Assembly (NCBI GenBank): GCA_903834785.1
Contig: CAILKP010000061.1
Coordinates: forward strand, 62,001-126,000
From: an uncultured bacterium
GTDB lineage: Bacteria; Planctomycetota; Phycisphaerae; Phycisphaerales; UBA1924
Length of the DNA stretch: 64,000 nt
Reading direction: 5' to 3'
Shown here piece after piece: positions 1 to 6,922 of this stretch. Within the stretch, counting starts at the first letter, position 1. Each line of letters begins with the position of its first letter. The translations under genes and the position numbers were made by a program. The notes under the pieces were generated by a model that made no database searches, was not told where the DNA came from, and saw nothing but the letters and a program-made list of their open reading frames with translations.

Positions 1-266
1 AACTCCCGCACCATCCGCCGTCGCTGCCGGGCCAGCAGCAGAATCGTCGCCGACCAGGGAACAAGCGCCAGCGGGAAGAACAGCACATCCCACCACACAT
101 TCCCGCCGCCGCCGCGCAACCAGGCCGCCATCGGCGGCACCGCGATCAGCACCGCCACGCTCATCGCCAGGCCCATGATGAACCACCGCCCCCACCGCCG
201 CACGATCGGCAGGCGGATCTGCCGCCGATCAACCAGTGTGCCGGTTGTCTTCGAATCCTGAGCCAT
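1..266 (-). CDS. Hypothetical integral membrane protein (3' part cut by window edge)
   Basis: Only the first 88 codons are inside the window; the frame is still open at base 1. The protein starts MAQDSKTTGTL, then has a basic stretch (RRQIRLPIVRRWGRW) followed by two hydrophobic segments, roughly residues 31-48 and 58-75, with a Gly-rich turn between them and a basic RQRRRM end. This looks like a small inner-membrane protein. I do not recognise the family. It lies downstream of, and in the same direction as, the zinc-ribbon membrane gene and the phosphatase gene, so it may share their transcript. The ATG at 266 is the only plausible start seen. Confidence 0.6.
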   Translation of the reverse strand, partial: MAQDSKTTGTLVDRRQIRLPIVRRWGRWFIMGLAMSVAVLIAVPPMAAWLRGGGGNVWWDVLFFPLALVPWSATILLLARQRRRMVRE

Positions 267-315
267 ACCCGATTATCGCCGTCCCTCCCGCGTCCGCCAC
301 AATACCAAGGCCGTC

Positions 316-416
316 TACTTCTTACGCCGCCCCAGCCACACGCCGCTGAGCACCCACTGCACCAGCCGGCCCAGCCAATACGCGGGCGTAGCTTCACGAC
401 GCAGCAATGGCTTGTT
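316..416 (-). other. In-frame continuation after the TAG stop of the zinc-ribbon gene
   Basis: Directly after the TAG stop at 419-417, in the same frame, a further 33 sense codons follow before another TAG. They read like real protein: PLLRREATPAYWLGRLVQWV, then a short hydrophobic stretch and a basic GRRKK end. Either the upstream stop is a nonsense mutation (or a sequencing error) that shortened the zinc-ribbon protein, or a small separate peptide starts at the TTG at 407. No convincing ribosome binding site favours the second option. Confidence 0.35.
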
Positions 417-881
417 CTAATGCTGCGCCCTGGCCAGCGAAAGCTGCTTCGGCCCCGCCAGCTCTAGATCCCGCCACCAGCGCCACCCGTCTCGCTCGCG
501 GTCGTATGGCTCGGCACACTCCGGGCACTTGCCCTCCCGCGGCAGCCCACCGAGCGGGTAAGCACACCTGCCGCACATCGACCCACCCGAGGCCGCGAGC
601 CTCGCCCGAAGTCGCCGCAGGAGTTCGCCCTCGATGTATCCCAGCAAAACCGGAAACAACCAGAGCACTGTCAGCAGCAGCACGATGGGCCAAGCTCGGG
701 GCGGCCGGACGCCCCAGAACACGAGATAGAAAGCGGTCCCGTAGACCGGCACGGACGCAACCGTCCCCAAGATCCGCAGCCACGTCCGCATGGCACAGAT
801 GTATCGCGTCTGGCCGACCGGCCGCATCGCCAGCCCACCCCGGCGTTGCCATGCATCAGCAAGATTGTCCTTCAGCGACAT
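417..881 (-). CDS. Membrane protein with C-terminal zinc ribbon
   Basis: The 154-residue product has two hydrophobic segments, about residues 35-58 and 64-82, followed by a cytoplasmic-looking tail with a CGRCAYPLGGLPREGKCPEC zinc ribbon (two CxxC pairs around residues 102-121). This two-TM plus short zinc-ribbon layout is common in Planctomycetes, usually as a protein of unknown function. The start at 881 lies only 2 bases after the stop of the upstream phosphatase gene, which supports translational coupling. The stop is TAG, and the frame stays open and protein-like for 33 more codons, so the annotated C-terminus may be a truncation. Confidence 0.75.
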   Translation of the reverse strand: MSLKDNLADAWQRRGGLAMRPVGQTRYICAMRTWLRILGTVASVPVYGTAFYLVFWGVRPPRAWPIVLLLTVLWLFPVLLGYIEGELLRRLRARLAASGGSMCGRCAYPLGGLPREGKCPECAEPYDRERDGWRWWRDLELAGPKQLSLARAQH

Positions 882-883
882 CC

Positions 884-1363
884 CTACTTCCCCTCCATCT
901 CCGCCAGCAGTCCCTCACACGCGGGCACCAGCATGTCAAACACGCGGTCGAACATCTCGTCCCTGTCGTAGTACGGATCCGGCACCTCGCTTGCCGCCCC
1001 CGCGTCCGCTCCATCCCGCCGGGCAAACTCCATCATCAGCCGCAGCTTGTCATCCGGGCAGCCCACCGCCCGCAGGTTGGCCATGTTGCTCCGGTCCATC
1101 GCCACAATCAGGTCGTACGTGCGAAAGTCCGCCGCCTCAACCTGCCGCGCCACATGGCTGATCGGCACGCCGCGCCTCCGGCACACCGCCACCGTCCGCC
1201 GGTCCGCACCTTCCCCCGCGTGCCAGCCACCCGTGCCGCACGAGTCAATCTCGAGCTTCTCCCGCACGCCCCGCTTGGTCGCCAGATCAATGAACACCGC
1301 CTCAGCCATCGGCGAGCGGCAGATGTTGCCAAGACACACAAACAGCACGGACTTCTGACGCAT
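884..1363 (-). CDS. Low-molecular-weight protein-tyrosine phosphatase
   Basis: The N-terminus carries the P-loop signature CLGNICRS (C-x5-R-S), preceded by the usual first beta strand VLFV, and the C-terminal half has the catalytic Asp in VPDPYYD. Length (159 residues from this start) fits the family. These enzymes remove phosphate from tyrosine residues; in bacteria they often act on tyrosine kinases of polysaccharide export or on arginine phosphate, but nothing here fixes the substrate. I chose ATG at 1363 because family members start about 6 residues before the first strand; GTG at 1390 or ATG at 1384 would add 9 or 7 residues. The gene follows the unknown gene at 1400-2401 closely, suggesting one operon. 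Confidence 0.93.
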   Translation of the reverse strand: MRQKSVLFVCLGNICRSPMAEAVFIDLATKRGVREKLEIDSCGTGGWHAGEGADRRTVAVCRRRGVPISHVARQVEAADFRTYDLIVAMDRSNMANLRAVGCPDDKLRLMMEFARRDGADAGAASEVPDPYYDRDEMFDRVFDMLVPACEGLLAEMEGK

Positions 1364-1399
1364 CACTGGCACTTGCCTTTCCATCGCCACCGCTGGTGG

Positions 1400-2401
1400 C
1401 TACTCCTCAAACCCGCCGCCGGCTCCACCGCCCAGCACCGCGGGCACCACCCGCCGCGCGGGTTCCACCAGTCCCAGTGCCTCCATCACCCGCGAACCGA
1501 TGCTCGCCATCGTCCCGTCCGGGGCCAGCACCATCTTGGCCAGCACCTGCCCGCTCCCCCGCTGCTCACCGGCCAGCATCTGCACCGCTCGCGATGCCTC
1601 ATCAGCCACCGCGACCACCGGCACACCGCAGCGAAGTGCCGCCAGTGCCGCCACGCTGCCACCACGGTGCGAGCCCAGCCACACCAACCCATCCATCGCC
1701 GCCAGTGCCGCCTCCACCGGTCCATCCACACCAATGAGTTCAAACTGGTCCTCGACGGTCTGGGCAAACGTTGCCGCACCGCCCATGTCGCTGTGCCCGC
1801 TATCAGCCAGCCCAACGACCGGGTAGTCGCCCAGCGCCAGCATGCCGATCACGCGGCTGAACAGCTTGCACGGGGGCTCATCACCCGCGGCAAGATCCTC
1901 ACCCGGCCACGGGCCGATCAGGCCGATCGCCAGTTCCCCATCACGGACACCAAGCCCCTGCCGCAGAACCGCCCGGTCACCACCCGCCATCACCCCGTGG
2001 CCCGGTGCAAAGGCAAGCAGCTCCGTCAGCTCGACGAACCGTGCCGCGACACCTCCCGTTGCATCACCCGCACCAACTGCCTTGCCGCCGATCCCCACCG
2101 CAGCAAGTTCCAACAGCACCCCCGCCTTGCGGCAGTGTTTTTCGCTGGCCGCCAGCAACCGGCGGCTGGTCACCACAACCGCCTTGGCACCAAGCTCGCC
2201 AATGACCCGGCCCACATCCCCCGCCCGCGTGATGCGATCAAGGGCCTCAAGGCCCAGCATCTCGGCCCGCCGCTCCTGCTCGCTGTCGCACACCGTGATT
2301 ACCCGCTGGCCCGCCGCCCGCGCCCGGCAGGCCATGGCACAGCCATCCGGCGCGTTTTCAGCCAGATCCACCAGCCACAGGGTGTTTGCGAGTACCGACA
2401 T
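1400..2401 (-). CDS. Unknown protein, possibly a degenerate GT-B-like fold
   Basis: This 333-residue protein has the codon bias and operon position of a real gene but I cannot name the family. It alternates short hydrophobic strands and helices. The C-terminal half contains VWLGSHRGGSVAALAALRCG followed by VPVVAVADE, reminiscent of the acceptor-binding half of GT-B glycosyltransferases (the 'E-A-x-A-x-G-x-P-V-V' region). The first half does not show a clear sugar-nucleotide motif. ATG at 2401 (MSVLANTLWLVD) is preferred over an upstream start at 2479 because the extra 26 residues look non-coding and would overlap the promoter of the divergent yicC gene. Confidence 0.6.
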   Translation of the reverse strand: MSVLANTLWLVDLAENAPDGCAMACRARAAGQRVITVCDSEQERRAEMLGLEALDRITRAGDVGRVIGELGAKAVVVTSRRLLAASEKHCRKAGVLLELAAVGIGGKAVGAGDATGGVAARFVELTELLAFAPGHGVMAGGDRAVLRQGLGVRDGELAIGLIGPWPGEDLAAGDEPPCKLFSRVIGMLALGDYPVVGLADSGHSDMGGAATFAQTVEDQFELIGVDGPVEAALAAMDGLVWLGSHRGGSVAALAALRCGVPVVAVADEASRAVQMLAGEQRGSGQVLAKMVLAPDGTMASIGSRVMEALGLVEPARRVVPAVLGGGAGGGFEE

Positions 2402-2544
2402 GCCGGGCCATCGTTGGCCGCCCGGCGGCAGCGGGCCCAGCACGCGGCATTCAGTCCTTCTGAAGCTCGCTGTGGACAAACTCCGCCGATTCCCTTATAT
2501 TGACCCGTTCCCAGTCTTCCGACCTCTCTCGAAGGGAGTCCACG

Positions 2545-3435
2545 TTGGTTCGCAGCATGACAGGCTTTGGTGAGGCCTCAACCGTCGCCCAGGGCGTCAC
2601 CTATTTCGTCGAGGTCCGGTCGCTTAACAGCAAGTATCTCAAGAGCATCATCCGCCTGCCCGAGGAGTTCCAGGGCCTCGAGGCCGAGATCGAGACGATC
2701 CTGCGCCACCGCCTCCGCCGCGGCACGGTGACCTGCATCGTCACCGTCTCCGACGCCTCCGAATCTGCGGCGTACACCGTCAACCACAAGGCCCTGTCCA
2801 GCTACATTCAGCAGATCCAGAACGCCCCGCAGATCTCCTCGGGATCCGTCAAGATCGAGATCGGCCCCCTGCTGGCCCTGCCCGGCGTGCTCCAGCCCCC
2901 GGCCAACGAGGAAGCCCGCATCGAGCGGACCCGCAAGGCGCTGCTGCCGATGGTCGAGAAGGCCTGCTCCACCGTGATCGTGCTCCGCGAGAAGGAAGGC
3001 CAGATGCTCTGCAACGAGCTGCTGACCCAGCGCGACGTCATCGCCACCGAGCTTGAGAAGGTCAAAGGCCGCGCCCCGCAGATGGTGCTGGACTACGAGA
3101 TCCGCCTCAAGCAGCGCGTCGAGTCCATGCTCACCGCCGTGGGTGTGGCCGTGCAGCCCTTTGACCTCATCCGCGAGATTGCGATCTTCGCCGAACGCAC
3201 CGACATTCGCGAGGAAACCACCCGTCTGGGCGGCCACATCGACCAGTTCGCCACGCTGCTGGCCTCCACCGGCGAGCAGCCCGTCGGCCGCACGCTGGAC
3301 TTCCTGGCTCAGGAAATGCTCCGCGAGGCCAACACCATGGGTGCCAAGTCGGCCGACAGCGAGATCTCTCGCTCGGTCGTGGCCATCAAGGGCGCGATCG
3401 ACCGAATCAAGGAACAGGTCCAGAATCTGGAGTGA
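2545..3435 (+). CDS. yicC: YicC/YloC family endoribonuclease
   Basis: The protein begins VRSMTGFGEAS, the hallmark N-terminus of the YicC/YloC family, and ends with the family's conserved C-terminus (MLREANTMGAKSADSEISR ... KGAIDRIKEQVQNLE). The family is a Mn-dependent endoribonuclease involved in stationary-phase RNA turnover. Length, 296 residues, is normal. The start is most likely TTG at 2545: it gives M-V-R-S-M-T-G-F-G, matching relatives that start M-x-R-S-M-T-G, and GGGAG lies 6 bases upstream. ATG at 2557 would cut off the conserved first residues, and an ATG at 2500 precedes the ribosome binding site. The gene is divergent from the unknown gene at 1400-2401. Confidence 0.93.
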   Translation: MVRSMTGFGEASTVAQGVTYFVEVRSLNSKYLKSIIRLPEEFQGLEAEIETILRHRLRRGTVTCIVTVSDASESAAYTVNHKALSSYIQQIQNAPQISSGSVKIEIGPLLALPGVLQPPANEEARIERTRKALLPMVEKACSTVIVLREKEGQMLCNELLTQRDVIATELEKVKGRAPQMVLDYEIRLKQRVESMLTAVGVAVQPFDLIREIAIFAERTDIREETTRLGGHIDQFATLLASTGEQPVGRTLDFLAQEMLREANTMGAKSADSEISRSVVAIKGAIDRIKEQVQNLE

Positions 3436-3501
3436 TCCGGCCGGGCTCGGCTCAGTCAACTCGGCCCCGCCACACCCCAGCGCAGTGAATATCCTCGGCC
3501 A

Positions 3502-4518
3502 ATGACTTCCAGTCAGCGGATGGCTCTGCTGCTCTGCCCGTTTATGCTCCGCATGGTGCTCGGGGTCACGTTCACGTTTGCCGGGCTCGGGTATCTCTTC
3601 GGCACGGTGCAGATGCGCGGGGCCGATGCCGCGGCACTGGCCAACCTGGGAATCCCGGTCTCACCAACCAGCGGCAAGGGGCCAGGCGGCCGCGGCAACT
3701 TCCCCCCGCCCGCGGTGACACCGAGCCAGCGCGACGACCGCACCACACCAACCTTCGGCCCCGGCATCGGTCCGGCGACTATCGCCGAGAAGCCGCGGGA
3801 CCCCAACGAACAGTTCCGGCGGACCGACCCCGAGCCGCTGCCGGCCGCCACCACCGAACCGCGGCGTGGTTCACCCGCACCCGGCGGGACCAAACCGGCA
3901 CCCGGGACACCGTCGGGCGGCACGGCCAAGCCGGCGATCCCGCCGCCGCCGACCCTGCCAGCTGCCACCAGCATCGAGCCCGCCCGCCTCTACACTGCGG
4001 CAGACTTTCTCCAGCCCGTCACGGTCCGCAAGGCGTACGTGACGGCGTTGAAGATCCACTACGCGGCCATCCCCCCCACCGCCAGCGCGAACCCAACCGC
4101 GCTGCTGCCCACCTTCCTGGGTGAGGGCATGTGGCCAGGGCTCCTGGCCCACTCCGTAGCGGTCATCGAGCTGATGGCCGGCATGCTGCTCATCGCGGGC
4201 ATCTACTGCCGCTTCTGGGCATGCCTGACCGGGCTGATCATGCTCGGTGCGCTGCTGATTGACCAGGTAGCCCCGGCGATTCGCGCGGGCAGCACCATGC
4301 TGTGGGTGCTGCCGGCACCGGCTGAAGGACAGGCCTGGCACGACATCGATGTGTACCGGGCTTTCCTGTGGCAACTTGCACTGGCCGCCGCGAGCTTCTC
4401 GGTGATGCTGATGGGTGCCGGGGCCATGGCCTTGGACAACTCGCAGTTGTTTGCCGCCAAGGGTGGCAAGCGTGGCCGTGCCGCGGCAGCGGCCGATGCC
4501 GAAGATGATGGCGAGTAA
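3502..4518 (+). CDS. DoxX-like integral membrane protein with proline-rich insert
   Basis: The first transmembrane segment (about residues 9-33, LRMVLGVTFTFAGLGYLFGT) and three later ones (about residues 213-232, 236-255 and 284-304) follow the DoxX/SURF4 pattern, and the end reads GAGAMALDNSQLF as in DoxX proteins. What is odd is an insert of about 130 residues between TM1 and TM2: the first part is a Pro/Thr/Gly-rich disordered linker, ending in SIEPARLYTAADFLQPVTVRK. The topology places that insert outside the membrane. The C-terminus is a short basic-then-acidic tail. DoxX relatives are linked to redox or sulfur metabolism, but no function can be assigned here. The gene follows yicC by 66 bases. 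Confidence 0.75.
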   Translation: MTSSQRMALLLCPFMLRMVLGVTFTFAGLGYLFGTVQMRGADAAALANLGIPVSPTSGKGPGGRGNFPPPAVTPSQRDDRTTPTFGPGIGPATIAEKPRDPNEQFRRTDPEPLPAATTEPRRGSPAPGGTKPAPGTPSGGTAKPAIPPPPTLPAATSIEPARLYTAADFLQPVTVRKAYVTALKIHYAAIPPTASANPTALLPTFLGEGMWPGLLAHSVAVIELMAGMLLIAGIYCRFWACLTGLIMLGALLIDQVAPAIRAGSTMLWVLPAPAEGQAWHDIDVYRAFLWQLALAAASFSVMLMGAGAMALDNSQLFAAKGGKRGRAAAAADAEDDGE

Positions 4519-4604
4519 GACGGCGTCGGGATGAGCGGCCGGGCAGCACAACCGCAAGCACCAGACAACCCCGGCTCTCCCGAACAACACAGCACCAAAC
4601 GACA

Positions 4605-4632
4605 CCGCCCCGGAGTGTGTGCTCCGGGGCGG
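4605..4632. terminator. Hairpin between convergent genes, likely bidirectional terminator
   Basis: An 11-bp perfect GC-rich stem, CCGCCCCGGAG / CTCCGGGGCGG, closes a 6-base TGTGTG loop. It sits between the ends of the DoxX-like gene (plus) and the dockerin gene (minus). There is no strong T-tract on either side, so factor-independent termination is not certain, but the position between convergent genes favours a terminator. Confidence 0.6.
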
Positions 4633-4702
4633 GTCGTCGTCAGTTGCGGGTGCGTCAGGTGGCGCGGCCCGCGGGTTGTGGATCAGAGAGACTCAGTGCC
4701 GA

Positions 4703-6556
4703 TCAGCAGCCGATGGCGAAGGCGTTGATGAAGGCGATGAAGTCGCTGCCGTCGATGGTGCCATCGGGGGACAGACCGTCGTTGCCGCCGCCGGCGACAT
4801 CGGCCTTGGGGTCGATGGAGGCATCACCGATGGCGAAGCTGTTGACGAAGGCGATGAAGTCGCTGCCGTCGACGGTGCCATCGGGCTCATCGCCGCCCGC
4901 ACCGCCGCCGACGATGTCGGCCAGGCTGCAGGCTGAGGGCGGGACCGGGACGTTGAACCGGACGTTCATGCGGACGGGGTGGTCGGCGGTGTCCGAGTTG
5001 GTCACGTTAAAGGAGTTCGGACCGAAGGCGTTGACACCGACGCTGGCGATGTATGGCACCGCGGCGATGTAGTAGACGCCGGCTTCCAGGCCGCCGTCGC
5101 GGCCGTTGCGGGCCACGCCGGTGCCGATGGCCGGGCGAGCGGTCGTCGAGCCGAAGGTCAGCGAGGAGAGGTTGCCGGAGGCGTCATCGTCATCGGCGGC
5201 CAGACGCTGTCCGGCGTTGGCACCGTGGCCGGAGTAGACGGCGATGACGGTGTCAAACAGGGGGCTGGTGTTCTCGGTGTCGATGTCCAGGTAGCCGGCC
5301 GAGGAGGCGTCGACGCCGACGGGCATCTCGAAGCGGAACCACTTGGGCTGACCGGCGGGGATCGTGGCGACGAGGGTCTCGACGCTCTCGACACCGGGAA
5401 CGGCGGCCTGGAGCAGGCCGAAGTCGCTGGCGGTGCTGCCGGGCTGTGCATCGGTGAAGAACTCGAACTTCAGGGCGTTCCAGACCGAGTCGGGGGCCTG
5501 GGCATCATCGGTTACCTCGTAGCAGTTGGCGAAGTAGTTGATGCCGAAGTAGCTGGAGCCGTCGGGGTTCGGGACGTTGCGGGTCAGCTTGGCGAAGTCA
5601 TCGTTCGGGCCGACGGGGATGTCGATGGAAACCCAGCCGCTGGAGGGGATGTTGGCCGGCACGGTGACGAAGAGCTCGTCGGTGGTGTTGAAGGCCTGGG
5701 GGTCGTTGGGGCTCAGCAGGACCGACTCGCTGCGGACCAGGCGGATGCGGGCCTGGCTGGTCTGCGGGGCGCTGACGCCGGGCGATGCGGTGTAGGCGAT
5801 GAGGTTGGTCAGGTAGCCGCTGACGCGGACGTGGCGGATGCGGTCGCCCACCGGGGTGTTCAGGTTGCTGAGCGTCGAGCCGGTGAAGGTGCCGACGGCC
5901 AGGGTGTCATCGGAGCGTGCACCATAGAACGTGCGGCTGGCCATGTTGCCGGTCTCGACAGCGGGCGTGTCCATGCTGGGGGCCTCATCATCAAAGGTGA
6001 TGGTGATGTTGGACCACATGGCATCGGGGGTGCTGCTCGCGTCAGCGGCGTTGTCGTCGTACTGCTCGAAGAACTCGACCTGCCAGGAGCCCGGCTCAGC
6101 CAGCGAGCTGGTGTTGAAGCCGCCAGCGAAGTTCAGGCTCTCCGGCACGGGCAGTACAAAGGTGCCCTCGGGGATGGTGGCGGTGCCGTTGGCATCCCAG
6201 TTGGTGGCGGTGAAGGGCTGAGCGATGAAGGTGTGGGTGCGGATGCTGATGTTCGGAGCGACGTTGACCATGCGGGTGAAGCGGAGGGCGGCCTCACGCG
6301 GGAAGGTGCTGGTGGTGGTGCGGCTAAGCGTGCCGCTGATCGAGATCTTGCGGACGTTGCCGTTGATCGCGCCGAAGGGGATCACGCGGCTGGTGTTGCC
6401 CGCGTTACCGGCGAGCTTGTAGCTCGGCACGTTGGGGTAGTTGCCCGAGAGCATCGGCACGGCCAGTGCGGCCGGGGCGAGGATGCCCAGGCCGAGGCCG
6501 GCCAGAGCGAGCAGGGAGGCGGGAGAAGACAGCGAGCGGTTCATCTGAGCAGACAT
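4703..6556 (-). CDS. Secreted protein with C-terminal GC-type dockerin-like module
   Basis: The 617-residue product has a signal peptide (about residues 1-32, ending APAALA). The body is beta-rich, with two repeated jelly-roll-like stretches (both containing 'IRHVRVSGYL' or 'VRKISISGTL' and ending near 'FEFF' or 'ITFDD'), then a pre-peptidase-C-terminal-like domain around residues 390-540 (TVIAVYSGHG ... YYIAAVPY). The last 65 residues carry two Ca-loop/helix repeats, DGTVDGSDFIAFVNSFAIGD and DGTIDGSDFIAFINAFAIGC, the terminal GC type of dockerin found in Phycisphaerales; it is thought to be a sorting or anchoring tag. AAGGAG lies 6 bases before the ATG at 6556, one of the clearest ribosome binding sites in the window. 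Substrate or partner unknown; export probably by Sec and then type II secretion. Confidence 0.88.
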   Translation of the reverse strand: MSAQMNRSLSSPASLLALAGLGLGILAPAALAVPMLSGNYPNVPSYKLAGNAGNTSRVIPFGAINGNVRKISISGTLSRTTTSTFPREAALRFTRMVNVAPNISIRTHTFIAQPFTATNWDANGTATIPEGTFVLPVPESLNFAGGFNTSSLAEPGSWQVEFFEQYDDNAADASSTPDAMWSNITITFDDEAPSMDTPAVETGNMASRTFYGARSDDTLAVGTFTGSTLSNLNTPVGDRIRHVRVSGYLTNLIAYTASPGVSAPQTSQARIRLVRSESVLLSPNDPQAFNTTDELFVTVPANIPSSGWVSIDIPVGPNDDFAKLTRNVPNPDGSSYFGINYFANCYEVTDDAQAPDSVWNALKFEFFTDAQPGSTASDFGLLQAAVPGVESVETLVATIPAGQPKWFRFEMPVGVDASSAGYLDIDTENTSPLFDTVIAVYSGHGANAGQRLAADDDDASGNLSSLTFGSTTARPAIGTGVARNGRDGGLEAGVYYIAAVPYIASVGVNAFGPNSFNVTNSDTADHPVRMNVRFNVPVPPSACSLADIVGGGAGGDEPDGTVDGSDFIAFVNSFAIGDASIDPKADVAGGGNDGLSPDGTIDGSDFIAFINAFAIGC

Positions 6557-6671
6557 GGGTGACTCCTTGAAAGTTGGTCGTTTGCAGGTGTTGTGTTCGG
6601 TGGGCGAAGCTGGGCTTCACAGGGCAATGCGACGCGAAACGAAAAGCGGCCAGCGGAAATCTACATTTTTG

Positions 6672-6698
6672 TTTTTGGCATGAAAAACAGGCCAAAAA
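6672..6698. promoter_or_regulatory. AT-rich inverted repeat upstream of the dockerin gene
   Basis: TTTTTGGC and GCCAAAAA form perfect 8-bp arms separated by 11 bases. The element lies 116 bases upstream of the dockerin gene start inside a small AT-rich patch that stands out from the GC-rich surroundings. It could be an operator or promoter region of that gene. The alternative, a late terminator for comM 225 bases away, is less likely because no U-tract follows the arm in that direction in the usual way. Confidence 0.4.
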
Positions 6699-6922
6699 GT
6701 GCCCCGCCGGGAGGGAAAGCCGGCCGCCGAGGGGGGGCTGGCTGCACATGCCAAGAGGTATCCCGGGGGCTCGCTGGGCTGCGGGCCGCCGGGGCCAGAG
6801 CATGGGGGAAGCAGGCCGCCCATCCGGTGCGATGGCCGCACCGGGTCAGGGTTAGAGCGGAGGCGGCGGCGATGGCTGGACATCGCGGCTCACATTTTCA
6901 GCTGGCGAGATGGTGGCGGCGG

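Noticed and set aside
241-262. TTCGAATCC resembling a tRNA T-loop
   Set aside because: No acceptor or anticodon stem around it, and it lies inside the N-terminus of a membrane-protein gene.
407-2503. 698-residue plus-strand open frame opposite the phosphatase and unknown genes
   Set aside because: It is antisense to well-supported genes, Pro/Arg/His-rich and without family features; a product of the high GC3 bias.
4979-6562. 527-residue plus-strand open frame opposite the dockerin gene
   Set aside because: Complement of a gene with a signal peptide, RBS and dockerin repeats; Gly/Asp/Val-rich low-complexity composition.
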